From positions 5,706,501 through 5,770,500 of the forward strand of contig NC_092317.1 in assembly GCF_036785885.1 (NCBI RefSeq): 64,000 nt of DNA, read 5' to 3'. The notes below the pieces were generated by a model that saw only the letters and a list, made by a program, of their open reading frames with translations, had not been told where the DNA came from and ran no database searches. This DNA comes from Coffea arabica (taxonomy: Eukaryota > Streptophyta > Magnoliopsida > Gentianales > Rubiaceae). The stretch's first letter is position 1; each line of letters begins with the position of its first letter. The translations under genes were made by a program, and so were the position numbers. Shown piece after piece: positions 12,756-23,857 of this stretch.

Positions 12756-13111
12756 GAAGGGCAAGCCGGCAAAGACTTTGAATCCCGAAGGCGAACCTGA
12801 TTATATCAGTAAATGTTATAAAGTTAGCGAGGAAATCAATTTAAATTAAGCAGGCCATAAGAAGATTGCAAATTCCAGCTGACTTTGTGAATTAAAAGGT
12901 TGAGCAGAAAATAAAGCATGATCAAAAGGATAACCAAAAGTACCTGAAAATAATTAATAGCCTCTGTAATTTAGCCCCAATTCCCGGAACATGTAGACGA
13001 CGGCAGCGAGAGAATAGAGATACTAGATAGCGTGAAACTGTGAATATACGCAGTTAAGTAGTAGGCTACTAGTTTCTTTCATTAGTTTTCCTTAACAAAA
13101 TATTTTTGGCT
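12756..13111 (-). other. 5' flank of F-box gene 2, shared with its truncated copy
   Basis: This sequence upstream of the ATG is kept almost unchanged in the second copy at 34741-35340, apart from a roughly 270-bp insertion there (about 35005-35260). Upstream untranslated exon or promoter sequence is likely, but no clear TATA box was located. Confidence 0.4.
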
Positions 13112-14545
13112 CTGTTTGGATTTACTATTTTGGGAATATTTTTGAAATATTTTACTACAACAGTGTATATAAAAAATTGTTATGATAAATTTTTTTTGTA
13201 ATGTTTTCGAGGGAGTTTTGAAATATATTCTAAGGTACCTTTTAAAATTAAAATATTTTTAAGGTGTCTTTTAAAAATTAATACTATCACTCACAATCAC
13301 CAACACCACCTCCACCCACCATTGCCACTACCCACTCCTTCCTCCTTTCTCCTTTCTCTTCTCTTTCCCTCTTCCCCCTTCCCTCCCTCCCTCAATCTAG
13401 CCGTGGCCAAAGGCTGCGATCTGGTCGCAGCCCGAAACCTATGTTTTTCCGAACCGAACCAGGGTATCGATTCGGTCAAACTCAGGGGTCAGGGATCAGT
13501 GGATTCAATCGGGTTCGATAGGGGTTGAACCGGATGACGTCATAAATAAAAATTATTTAAAAATTAAAATATTATATGTAAAATACGTAATAACATGTTA
13601 ATATTAATAAAGGTATATTCATATATATTTAATCTTTTAAATATATTTAATAAGAAAATACAAACAAATTAGAACAATCAAGTAACAAATTATATTATTT
13701 AATGCGCATTAACAAGTTTAGAATTAGAATTATGGACTTTAATTGAAAAATAATACCAAACTTTAAGAAAATATTGATAAAGTATGAAATATTTGAGATA
13801 TATTAATAATTTTTAACAATCTAGGGGTCAAAACATAATATTGAAAAAGTTTTAATTTTTTTTTAAATGCTAATTGAACCGGAAAATCCGGTTTCTTTCC
13901 TGTCAAACCCGATTTTTTACCGGATTTGACCGGGTTTTTACTTACCTGGTTTTTAAGCATAACTCGGACCGGACACTTGGCCGGTTCCCAGTTCGATCTG
14001 TCGAACCGACCAGTCCGGTCCGAGTTTTAAAACACAGGCACTCGCAACCAGACGCCTTAATCTGGTCTCGAGAAATTGAGGGAGGAAGAAATGGGAGGGG
14101 GGTGCCGGGAAAGGAGAGGGGAAAAGGAAGTGGGAAGGGGGAAGGGGAGGAGGAAGGGGGAAGGGGAGAAGGAAGGGGGGGGAGAGGAATAGGGATAGTG
14201 GTGGTGGGCAGGGATGGTGGCGATGGTAGGTAGTGGTGATGGGTGGAAAATGTTATATAATTTATTTTTTAAAATTTTGTGTGTATATTTGTGAGTTATT
14301 TTTGATATATTATATGGATGAAATGTTTTTGAATTATTTTTATTTGTATATTATTCTGGCATTATATTTAATAACCTCTTTTGAAAAATAGATTTTTGGA
14401 TTTTTAGTAGAAAAGATATACTATATTAATTTGATGTATGTGAGATAAAAATAAGTATTTGAAAAATATGATCATGAAAAATATTAAAAAAAAATTCTGC
14501 AGAAAAACTTCAAGGAATTTCTGTAAAAAAAGAAATCCAAAATCC
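13112..14545. mobile_element. Non-autonomous TIR element present in both duplicated blocks
   Basis: The left end reads CTGTTTGGATTTACTATTTT. The right end, on the minus strand, reads TTTGGATTTCTTTTTTTACAG. The two then stay loosely complementary inward, with CACCACC-rich and C/T-rich sequence on the left facing GGTGGTGG-rich and G/A-rich sequence on the right. The same element is recognisable at about 35.33-37.25 kb continuing at 49.72 kb, so it predates the segmental duplication. It encodes no recognisable protein. Exact ends and target duplication are not certain. Confidence 0.55.
13439..14036. mobile_element. hAT-like MITE, family copy 1 (nested)
   Basis: The left end is CTATGTTTTTCCGAACCG; the right end, on the minus strand, is CTGTGTTTTAAAACTCGG. 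Both match the ends of the better-preserved copy at 22777. The interior shares the conserved GGTTGAACCGGATGACGTCATAAAT segment (split here only as a landmark). It is nested in the older TIR element and is absent from the duplicated block at about 35.66 kb, so it inserted after the duplication or was lost there. No clean target duplication is seen. Confidence 0.7.
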
Positions 14546-14727
14546 TGTTTTTAGAAAAGGAAAAAGTGAAAGGAGTTGTACGAAAGCCAAAAGGCAATTA
14601 AATTGATAACTTCTTTGCATATGAATATATGATGTTAAGTATTTTATTTACTCACAAAAACTATAATTTTGGTTTAAGAGAAGCAATACCTAATAAAATT
14701 GTAAAATGAGAACGGTAACAAAGATTA

Positions 14728-17370
14728 TTAACTTTGGAAGTATTGTATACTAAAGAACTTTATATATAAAGTGGGAATGGTACTTCAATTGTTTGCTGGT
14801 CTTTCGTCCTTCTCATGTGGAACTCATGTGGCCCGTGTGCTGGAAATGACATCTTAAGTGGGTTGCTGTCTTTTGCTCCTTCGTCATCATCATGCCCCTG
14901 CACAGCCCATCTTCTAATCCCTCTGCTATACAAAATAAGCAGCCGCCTTGCCCGTTCTTTCTATTGGTCGGTGGATTCACCTCTCACCCTACACAATCTG
15001 CAATTCATTAAATGTTGGCGTCTCCATGCAAGATTTGCACATCTTTAAACATGCTTTCCCGGGTTTTCATGCACCGAATAGAAGACAGGTAATCATGTAA
15101 ATTTCTTTCCCTTGCATTTCAGCTTGCATTTCTTGTTTTGCTTCATTTTATGTATTGCTTCCGCTTCTTCTTCCTCGAGCTTTTCCTTCCCTCCGTTTCG
15201 TTGTGCGTCTTTCTTCATTCACTGTTATTAGTGTTTTCTGTTGTCTGCTATTACATCTATTGTAAATGATGCTCTATTTTCCCTCCCCCTGTTCTTGTAA
15301 TAGTATTTATATTTTTTCCCCTTCCATTATTTTGTTTTTCATATTCTTCTACTTCCCATGCTTACTGCTTTTTTTTTACCTGTCACTATTATTAATATTC
15401 CTTTTGCATTTTTTTTGTTTTATGATTCTCTTTGTTCTATCATTTTTTATTCTCATTGCATTGTTGTCTCTTATTGTTTGAAGTTCGATTTTTCACTTTC
15501 CTTTTGCCCAATTTTTTTGTTGCCTCTATTTTTTTTTTCAGCTTTCCTGCTGAAACATTGCTTTTGCTTTTGTTAGAGACTCTTTTCTCCTATTTTTTCT
15601 CCCGCGCTTGTATGCTTCGTGTGCTTTCTTGGTCATATTCATTTATTTACTGCTACTGTTTCTACGCTTTGCAGTTTAGTGGCATTTATTAATATTCTTT
15701 ATTTTTTGTATTTGTTCCTATCTGACAATGACATTTTCCTATTATCCATTTTTGCATGGCCCTCTTAATTTCCTCCAAGTTTTGGCTGTTTTGCTGACTA
15801 CGAGCTGCTGCTTATTTTTCTTGCTGCGGCAAAAGGTACTTGCTTTTTTTTTTATTGGAATTGAAGCATTATCTTTAATAGTTCATTCATCTTTGTTCTT
15901 CTCCTTTGATCAAACGCTTATTAGCTACTTTTTTTCTCCATTTTTCGTATATTATCCTAAAAAGTTTGTTTTCTCATGCTTAAACACTTAAAAAAATAAC
16001 CATATTTCTTGTTTTATTTCTCACCTTCATAGTTCGTACACTTAACTTTTTTGTGTATGAAATACAGAACAAAGAATGTTGTGCCAGAAAGTAGCATCAT
16101 CAATGAAACCGAATTTCATTCAAGACATCTCTGATGGGCTATCATTCTATGACATCTTTACTCAGCAAAACCAGCATAATTTTGTGAGCTCTGGCTATAT
16201 CCTGTTTTATTTTATCATTCATTATTTTCTTTCCCACTAATAATTTTTTTTTGTCGATGAACAACAGAAAGTGCCCAAGTTTGTATCCTTCTTCATGCAT
16301 GGTGACAAAACTACTCTGATCACGCTGAGAACTGGAAACAAAACAGTCACTCTTGGAATGCGTCAGAGATAGTTTACAAATAATTGGAACACATTTAAGT
16401 TTGAGCATCAACTACAATTTGACGACGCTTTAGTATTTATCCCTAAATCAAAGTCCTGCTATACTGTCCTAATCTTCAACAAACATGGAGTCGAAAAACT
16501 ATTCCCTTGGTACAATAAGTTCTACATCTTCTCTGATGCACCAACCGGTAGAACTTAGACCTTTCTTTTAAATTTATTCTGCAAGAAACGTTGTTCTTCT
16601 TATATGTTCAATAAACATATGAATGCCAGATTTTATTGTCCATTCTTTTTCCATATCAATTTAACTTAGCAATTTATCGACAACATGCTGCAGAATTATT
16701 TTCAACCATTCAGGACCGTGCTTGATTTTTTGTAAAAAGCTTTGAATAAATCTACAACTTCAACTTTCAACGCTTCATTATTCTCATATAATATGCAATT
16801 TTACGATGCTTCTTGAAAAAACCAAAATAACATCTTATCTTTAAACTTATACCTTTTATTAAGAACGGTATACTTAATATGACTATGATACAATTCAAAT
16901 ATATTGTAGCATAAACCAAGAAAGCTATCAAACAAAAAAATGCGTTAATAAAAAAATTAAGTTAAGCTGTTCCAATAGATGCTCACAATTACATGACACA
17001 CACCAAAACATGAAATACATTAAAATCAACAAGTGTGTGTATAAAAAGTCCTTCCATACATGTTGACCAAATTGGTAACTGATAGTGTGAGGAGTCGAGC
17101 CTATGTAATTTCGTGACTTTGAAACGTGACCTTTATTACTGTGACATCATATCCAAACTCAAAAAAGTTTTCACCCGTAAAAAGCCAAATAATATGTAAA
17201 TATATGAATTGTAATAAATGTTCTTTAATTCTATTAATTACACCAAATTATTTTGCCTACAAATGTTCTCCATATCGTTAGTTTATAATTGCAATCCGCC
17301 GGTTACCAAATTTCATTGTGGGCATTACATAAATTCTTCACCGTGCGCAAGCACGGTATATTTCTGCTAG
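14728..17370 (+). mobile_element. Helitron carrying B3-domain gene exons
   Basis: The 3' end has the hairpin CCGTGCGCAAGCACGG, then TATATTTCTG and CTAG just before a T. The paralogous units at 20.08 kb and 49.94 kb read AAGATTATAGTCTAAAG without interruption. Here AAGATTA is separated from TAGTCTAAAG by exactly this segment, which fixes both ends and shows insertion between A and T. The 5' end reads TTAACT, where TC would be expected, probably a C-to-T change. No RepHel frame is visible, so it is non-autonomous. The first 1.3 kb is pyrimidine-rich with only low-complexity frames. The B3 exons lie at 16.08-16.55 kb. From 16.55 kb to the end I see nothing coding. Confidence 0.85.
16076..16547 (+). 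pseudogene. B3 DNA-binding domain fragment (REM-like), captured by a Helitron
   Basis: Exon 1 (16076-16183) begins MLCQKVASSMKPNF and ends in a GT donor. Exon 2 starts at 16268 after an AG and joins in frame. The joined product reads as one plant B3 domain: VPKFVSFFMHG, then TLGMRQR, then NNWNTFKFEHQL, then the FDDALVFIPKS and CYTVLIFNKHG strands typical of the REM branch. B3 domains bind DNA in plant transcription factors. A TAG at 16370-16372 interrupts the domain, so a full protein cannot be made. The fragment ends at a GT donor at 16548, with no recognisable later exons. I infer capture of part of a host REM-type gene. A degraded resident gene is less likely, because paralogous units lack this DNA. 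Confidence 0.75.
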
Positions 17371-18027
17371 TAGTCTAAAGTACTCGTTTGATAGACTAGA
17401 GCAATTTGGCGCTTCATTGGCACGCTTCAAATGCACACTATCAATCAGGTATCCGGACGCTTGGGCCTTGGCTATGCAACTTGAACAATCATCACATGTA
17501 GAACTGACTTTATTCTAGTATTTTATAGGAAAATATGTACTCAATTAGCTTGAAGTGAATTAAATCATGATTGTCAGCATTTTAAACTTTTGATTGTGAA
17601 GGCCTTAATTGTTTGACAACTCCCATGATTATTTTGGCTAAACTACTCAAGTTGCCTCGTTATACTTAAAAAAAAAAATCTCAATTCAATCTTTAACACT
17701 AAGAAGTGACTTGATTTAATCCCTTGGAAATAACTCATGTCATTTTTATGTTGAATTAGTAGTCAAAAGATTTAATCGTGCATTTCCAATATAACGGGGT
17801 CTATGTGTTATATCAACGATACATTGTTGATGATCAGACTATATGAATTCCAATTCTTTCAGCAAAGGTGATATCCAAACAACAAAATTTCTTCAAAGAC
17901 ATCTAATAAAGAGATTACCAAGTACCCATGTTATTGTTTAAGCAATATTAGTAAGTATGTTTTCATAAACAGCATTTTATTTGGGTTGAAATCAAATCAA
18001 CACCTATATGCATTTCATAAACAGCGT

Positions 18028-18239
18028 TCTATGACGGATGAATGAGGATGTAGGGAGAGGGACAAAACGGAGGAGGTGGAGGTGGGCTGAGTTTCTTCTG
18101 TTGAGAAGAGTCAAGTCTCTTGAAAACTGAAGCAGATACCGCTTGAGGTGAAAAAGGACTGAGGGTGAAGGAGAAGAGGAAGAAGAGGATGATGAAGATG
18201 TTAACGGAAGGAAATGGGCTTGGAGCTTTTCGAGCCATG
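18028..18239 (-). pseudogene. Aspartic protease remnant: signal peptide region only
   Basis: The frame starts MARKAPSPFPSVNIF and matches the signal peptide and early propeptide of the intact gene at 20.7-22.2 kb up to FKRL. There a 1-bp loss (GTCAAGTC where the intact gene has GTCGAAGTC) shifts the frame. The homology then jumps at about 18028 straight to the 3' flank of the gene, so about 1.2 kb containing both active sites is missing. The TATA box (18318-18325) is retained. No protease can be made. A short secreted peptide is conceivable but speculative. Confidence 0.85.
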
Positions 18240-18594
18240 TAAATGTTTGTGGTTTTTGCCGCAGCAGACAACAAACAAAGAAGAGAAGTGATGAGAAGTT
18301 TGGGAGATGAGCATGGGTTTATATACACGTACGTCGATCTGCATGCAGGGCATCAGTAGCGTGTTACTATTATTATTAAAGGTACGTCCATATCAATTTA
18401 ATTTCCATAGAAAAGTAAAAGTTTGGTACCTTATCATACAAAAAAGAGAGTACATACACAATTAATCACCAGTCCTTCAAATCAAGATATGTTCAATGTG
18501 TAAGTGAGAATGTACAACTGATATTCCTAGTCTACGAGTGTCGTTACCGTATGAAAGAAACGGAAAAAACAAGAAGATTTTAACAACCGCCCTC

Positions 18595-18762
18595 CCCCAG
18601 CAGATCGACTGGTTTCCGTAGTCCCCTTATAAGGGGCAGGTCACTGGTTCGACCCCGGGGAGCTAACACGCTGTGAACCTTGGGACGGGGCTCTCACAGC
18701 CGCAGGGGATTAATCGGGCCCAATGGTTCCAGACACCCTTTTGTGTCGGAAAAAAAAAAAAA
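18595..18762 (+). mobile_element. SINE, tRNA-type
   Basis: The insertion interrupts sequence that is continuous in copy B (TTTTAACAACC near 22538). It contains a pol III B box, GGTTCGACCCC, about 60 bp from its start, then a tRNA-unrelated body ending CCCTTTTGTGTCGG and a poly-A run. That is the layout of a plant tRNA-derived SINE of about 170 bp. The A box is less clear and I could not find a convincing target duplication. Confidence 0.75.
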
Positions 18763-20748
18763 GACATGAAGCATTATGCATCCATGCCATTGGATATATA
18801 GTAGGCTTGATGTTATACAATGCAAATTTTCTTAAAAAAGAAAAACTTTAAATCAAAATAAATCTTAACCTATCAATTATTGATTTAAGCTATCAAAACA
18901 TTGGCATGTAACATGCAAATAATCGTTGCTTATAGGGCATCATTCCTTTCCGTCTCACACGCAGATTAGTCCATTGGTGGTTCTTTCTATCTTTTTTTTT
19001 TTTTTTTTTTTTTTTGAATATTTGGTTCATAGAGGTTCCAACTTTTACAAGGAGAAGGAAAAATAGGAGAGTTTAAGGGTCAAGACCTTACGGTCAGTCA
19101 CCTAAAAGCATCCGTGCCAATTGAGTTGAGTTTTGGAAACAAAATCTTGGCCTTTCCACTATAGTAGGATATAACTAAATGCCCGGATTAACTCAGTTTC
19201 CATAAATTAAAAAAAAAAAAGAGTAAGAAATTGGTACCTCTGATCAATTCCAAGGGTAGATATATAATATAATTATTAGTCCTTCAAATGTAGACGAGTG
19301 TAAGTAGACTTAAAAGGAGTCCATGATATTGATAGTTGATCTTTTGGTCACAATAATTATTTCGAGATGTTTGATTCTTCGTAATGTGGAATAACTTTCC
19401 TCCAGACATTCTAAAGAAACATGATGGACCAAGTTGCTGTTTGTGAGGTCGGATCGTCTCTTGCGCAAGGATTTTTGGGTAATGAATTGATCTTTCAAGA
19501 AAAACACTATTTACAAAAACAAATGTTTGTATGTTTTTCTTCATTTATGTTCAATTCAATTCTCTATAATATATATTAGTAGTATTTGTTTAGAGGGAGC
19601 ACCTTCATGCATGGACTAACTTGGATCTCTAGAGGTTCTCCTTCACATTTGACGTGCAGATTACGCCATTAGGCAATTCGGGCGACTGAGCGGTCAACAC
19701 AAGGCAACATCAAAACAGCTACGCATTTGGCCCACCAGTACTAGGCAACCAATCAAACTACTCCGGTCTTGATTTATTTTCTACAGTTTCCATTTCATCT
19801 ACTTCTCCACTACTGATCCTCTAGAGAAAGCTCAGTCGTTAAATTTTCTAGTCTGTTCAAATGTCTAACATCAAAATTTAAATTTAAATCAAAACATTAA
19901 AGTGAGAACAAAGTGTCATCTTGGGAATAAAAAGGTACTTGGATTTCTTCTTTGCAATAAAATGGATAACTTCTTTGCATATGAATATATGATGTTAAGT
20001 ACTTTATTTACTCATAAAACCCATATTTTGGTTTAAGAAAAGCAATACCTAATGAAATGGTAAAATGAGAACGGTAACAAAGATTATAGTCTAAAGTACT
20101 CGTTTGATAGGCTAGTGCAATTTGGCGTTTCACTTGTACGCTTCAAATGCACATTATCAATCAGGTATCCGGACGCTTGGCTATGCAACTTGAACAATCA
20201 TTACATGTAGAACTGACTTTATTCTAGTATTCTATAGGAAAATATGTACTCAATTAGCCTGAAGTGAATTAAATCATGATTGTCAGCATTTTAAACTTTT
20301 GATTGTGAAGGCCTTAATTGTTTGACAACTCCCATGATTATTTTGGCTAAACCAGTCAAGTTGCCTCGTTATACTTCCAAAAAAAAAAAAATCTCAATTC
20401 AATCTTTAACACTAAGAAGTGACTTGATTTAATCCGGCCCTTGGAAATAACTCAAGTAATTTTTACGTTGAATTAGCAGCCAAAAGATTTAATCGTGTAT
20501 TTCCAATATAACGGGGTCTATGTGTTATATTAACGATATATTGTTGTCATCATCAGATCAGACTATATGTTAAGTTTTTGAATTCCAACTCTTTCAGCAA
20601 AGGTGATATCCAAGCAACAAAATTTCTTCAAAGACGTCTAATAAAGAGATTACCAAGTACCCATGTTATTGTTTAAGCACTATTAGAAGTACGTTTTCAT
20701 AAACAGCATTTTATTTGGGTTGAAATCAAATCAACACCTATATGCTTT

Positions 20749-22170
20749 TTAACATTTATTTGGGCTGAAACCAAACATCTTGTTGGCAAGGTCGTAAGTA
20801 ACCCGAAACCCCTGCTGCTGCGTGTTGCCGATTATTGAGACACTTTGAGAAGTGGTCTTAAAAGCCAAACAGAACGTGCCGTCGGAATCAGCACGAAACA
20901 GGTAATTTTGAGGTTTCAGCGGCAGCGTCTTGCCCCCGGAGAACTGAAACGACATCATTGGGAAGCCATCTCTGGTGGGCGTAGAGGATAGATCATAACA
21001 AGTGTCGAGATCACCGATTCCAGCGGCGGGAGGCAAGTTTTTAGCGTACTTAACAAAGGTGTCGCGGACCGAGTTATATACCTGAGCTGGCAACGCCGTG
21101 ATGGTGGTACCCGAGTCGACGATGATTCCCCCACGCCCATCTTCGCCTATTTGATAATCCGATGCAGGAATGGGCACTTGTTCTCCATTAATAGTGATCC
21201 CCGTGAGTTCCACGTAGTAATAAATCTCAGATTTTGGGTTCATAATCAAGGGAACGAGGATTGAGTCACCGGGTGGAACTGAGTTAAACTCGAGAGTCGA
21301 GGACGAGCTGGAGTCCAAATCCACGAGGCAGTAGGAGAAAGACTTCGCCTGAATTTGAGAAGGAAAGCCTACTGCAGTGCCCCCAAGGCCAAGTATGCCA
21401 GCTGCCTTGCCAAATCGGCCTTGATTCTCAAGCCCGCACCCGATAGCCACTTTCTGAACTGAACCCGAACTCCCGAACGACACCGTTTCAGTGGCAAATT
21501 CTCCAATACTGACGGAATTATCCCCGTACAACGCTCTGTAGATGCAAGTGTTGTTTTGGCCGCACTTGTAATCCGGGCTCAAGGCGGTGCACTGCTGCGA
21601 TGTGCAGGATAAAGGGCTGTAAGATGAGGATCCGGATGGGTCGAAGATCGGGTCGGATTGGTTAAAGCATGGATCGCAGGGCAGGCATTGGAGCCAGTTG
21701 ATTTGGCTACCCGTATCCGCTATCAGGTAGTATTCTTTCACGGGTTGGCCCACTCCGACGCGAGCTGCGTACGCTCCGCCAGATGGAGTCAGGGGAGCTT
21801 CGAGGTCCTCCGGTTGGACTTGGACGTCGGGTTTGATGCCATGAGGGCGGTTGAAGGCGGAGAGAGCCCGCTCAATGTTGGAGTTGATGACCTCGGCTCG
21901 GGCCCGGTCACTTGCGAGCCGGGAGAGAACGAGGTCGGAGTAGCTGTCGTATGGCGGCTTTATGACGGATGAATGCGGATGCAGGGAGAGGGACAAAACG
22001 GAGGAGGTGGAGGTGGGCTGAGTTTCTTCTGTTGACAAGAGTCGAAGTCTCTTGAAAACTGAAGCAGACACCACTTGAGGTGAAAAAGGACTGAGGGTGA
22101 AGGAGAAGAAGAAGAAGAGGATGATGAAGATGTTAATGGACGGAAATGGGCTTGGAGCTTTTCGAGCCAT
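20749..22170 (-). CDS. Nepenthesin-like secreted aspartic protease (family A1, ASPG1-like)
   Basis: Intronless gene for a pepsin-family protease of the plant nepenthesin/ASPG type, likely secreted or vacuolar and made as a zymogen. I start at MARKAPSPFP (473 residues). The frame extends 30 codons upstream, but only from a GTG, and that extension contains the TATA box. A signal peptide with a strong hydrophobic core (IFIILFFFFSFTL) covers about residues 1-36. A propeptide follows to about residue 130. Catalytic Asp motifs are DTGS (about residue 152) and DSGT (about residue 352). Between them lies the cysteine-rich nepenthesin insert (CLPCDPC to CIY). The C-terminus FSPNKC is complete and all key residues are present. 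Neighbours are paralogues in the same orientation. The copy at 55.8 kb differs from this gene at only six residues over its shared part. Substrate unknown. Confidence 0.93.
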   Translation of the reverse strand: MARKAPSPFPSINIFIILFFFFSFTLSPFSPQVVSASVFKRLRLLSTEETQPTSTSSVLSLSLHPHSSVIKPPYDSYSDLVLSRLASDRARAEVINSNIERALSAFNRPHGIKPDVQVQPEDLEAPLTPSGGAYAARVGVGQPVKEYYLIADTGSQINWLQCLPCDPCFNQSDPIFDPSGSSSYSPLSCTSQQCTALSPDYKCGQNNTCIYRALYGDNSVSIGEFATETVSFGSSGSVQKVAIGCGLENQGRFGKAAGILGLGGTAVGFPSQIQAKSFSYCLVDLDSSSSSTLEFNSVPPGDSILVPLIMNPKSEIYYYVELTGITINGEQVPIPASDYQIGEDGRGGIIVDSGTTITALPAQVYNSVRDTFVKYAKNLPPAAGIGDLDTCYDLSSTPTRDGFPMMSFQFSGGKTLPLKPQNYLFRADSDGTFCLAFKTTSQSVSIIGNTQQQGFRVTYDLANKMFGFSPNKC

Positions 22171-22249
22171 GTAAATGTTTGTGGTTTTTGTCGCAGCAGA
22201 CAACAAACAAAGAAGACAAGTGATGAGAAGTTTGGGAGATGAGCTTGGG

Positions 22250-22257
22250 TTTATATA
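22250..22257 (-). promoter_or_regulatory. TATA box of aspartic protease B
   Basis: TATATAAA on the minus strand, about 80 bp before the MARKAP start codon. The same element at the same distance occurs in copy A and in the gene at 25.8 kb. This favours the internal ATG as the true start. Confidence 0.75.
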
Positions 22258-22776
22258 CACTTACACGTACGTCGATCTGCATGCAGGGCATCAGTAGCGT
22301 ATTACTATTATTTATTGAAGGTACATATCACAAAGATCCATATCAATTTAAATTCCATAGAAAAGTAAAAGTTTGGTACCATAACATACAAGAAAGAGAG
22401 TACATACACAATTAATCACCAGTCCTTCAAATCAAGATATGTTCAATGTGTAAGTGAGAATGTACAACTGAGAATGTTCAATTTTCGACTACGAGCGTCG
22501 TTACCGTATGAAAGAAAGGGAAAGAACGAGAAGATTTTAACAACCTTTAATAGGCTTCTTAGTGGAAATTTTGAGTCCTGGGAGGGAAGACTTTTTAGAG
22601 TCTTGCAGGCGTCCGCCACATCGCGATAGTTGGTCTTTCTGATACAGGCATATAAAAAAGGAATCAAATTGGAATTTACGGTGGAAACAAGGTAGATGCG
22701 CCAACGGCAGCTGGTGTTTCATTTTCATGATACAGACTGGGGAAATTTTGGAGCATCCATGCCATTGGATATATAG

Positions 22777-23387
22777 CTATGTTTTCAGAACCGGACCGGA
22801 TAGCGACTCGGCCAAGGTCAGGGGTCAGGGGTCAATGGGTTCGACCGGGGGTCGATAGGGGTCGAACCGGATGACGTCATAAATAAAAATTATTTAAAAA
22901 TTAAAATATTATATATATCATATCTAATAATATATTGATATTAATAAAGGTATATTCATACATATTTGATGTTTCAAATATATTTAACAAGAAAATACAA
23001 AGAAATTAGAACAATCAAGTAGCAATTTATATTATTTAATAAATATTAACAAGTTTAGAATTAAAATTATGAATTTAATTGAAAAATAACATCAAATTGT
23101 AGGACAATATTTATAAAGTATCAAATATTTGAGGTATACGAATAAGTTTTAACAATTTAGGGGGCCAAAACATAATATTATAAAGTTTGAATTTTTTTTT
23201 TAAAAAATTACTGTTGAACCGGAAAAACCGGGTTTTTCCCGGTCAAACCCGGTCAAACCCGGATTTTGACCGGCTTTGACCGAGTTTTAAAATTTCCGGT
23301 TTTCTAAGTTGACTCGGACCGGCTACCTGGCCGGTTCCCGGTTCGACCGGTTCGACCGGCCGGTCCGGTCCGAGTTTGAAAACAGAG
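22777..23387. mobile_element. hAT-like MITE, family copy 2 (best preserved)
   Basis: Terminal inverted repeats are CTATGTTTTCAGAACCGG (left) and CTCTGTTTTCAAACTCGG (right, minus strand). They are flanked by a perfect 8-bp target duplication ATATATAG (22769-22776 and 23388-23395). The parallel site in copy A near 18790 reads TTGGATATATAGTAGGC with no insertion. The interior holds TGACGTCA, also present in the other two copies, and tandem CCGGTCAAACCCGG-type motifs near the right end. It encodes no protein. Confidence 0.88.
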
Positions 23388-23702
23388 ATATATAGTAGGC
23401 TTGATGTTATACAATGCAAATTTTAAAAAAAAAAAAAACTTTAAATCAAAATAAATCTTGACCTATCAATTATTGATTTAAGCTATCCAAACACTGGCAT
23501 GTAACATGCAAATAATCGTTACTCATAGGGCATCATTCCTTTCCATCTCACACGCAGATTTGGCCATTCATAAATTCCTATATTGATCATCTGCTTGACC
23601 TTTGGAGAGGGTCTTCAAAAAAAAAAAAAAAAGGACCTTTTGAGAGGAAAGACTTGAAGGAGAGAAGACTTCGATAGTTGCCGAGTCGGTCTTCTCGAAC
23701 GT

Positions 23703-23857
23703 GGTTCGCGATGTTTGATTCTTTGTAGTGAGGAATATATTTTTCTCCAGACAAAGGCTGTCAAGGTAGAGGGGCCAGCAATGACTGTAATTTCGTTTGC
23801 ATCATATACGGCTTGACTGCTGCGGTAAATCGCCTAGTTTATAAACACAATCATGGT
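23703..23857. repeat. Upstream module duplicated at 56729-56885
   Basis: From GGTTCGCGATGTTTG to CACAATCATGGTTA this is matched base for base, or nearly so, by 56729-56885. There it is fused directly to a truncated protease copy. Related, more diverged modules occur near 19360, 24395 and 27620. Function unknown; it lies upstream of each protease gene. Confidence 0.8.

Larger units (their letters stand above)
17371..19930. repeat. Tandem aspartic-protease unit, copy A
   Basis: This segment runs parallel to copy B from AGTCTAAAGTACTCG to GAACAAAGTGTCATCTT. It holds 3' flank, protease remnant, TATA region and upstream modules in the same order. Differences from B are the loss of nearly the whole coding region, a SINE insertion, and the absence of the MITE found in B. 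The stretch 18800-19930 has no gene. It carries a long T run (about 18992-19014) and an upstream module with TTTGATTCTTCGTAATG near 19368. Confidence 0.8.

Noticed and set aside
13297..14233. Arg/Gly-rich short frames on both strands
   Set aside because: They come from C/T- and G/A-rich arms of the TIR element and the nested MITE.
15266..15991. Overlapping plus-strand frames rich in Phe, Leu and Ile that look like membrane proteins
   Set aside because: They arise from a pyrimidine-rich, low-complexity stretch within the Helitron and overlap in several frames. No family pattern is seen.
14728..17370. Autonomous Helitron with Rep/helicase
   Set aside because: No Rep or helicase motifs are seen in any frame of this or the other two Helitrons.
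18595..18762. Possible tRNA gene because of the GGTTCGACCCC box
   Set aside because: No cloverleaf or acceptor stem can be formed. Poly-A tail and empty-site comparison show a SINE.
21658..21972. Plus-strand frame of 104 codons
   Set aside because: Antisense shadow of the intact aspartic protease coding region.
22171..22260. N-terminal extension of aspartic protease B by 30 codons
   Set aside because: It begins at GTG, includes the TATA box, and places a second hydrophobic segment before a good signal peptide. The internal ATG fits better.
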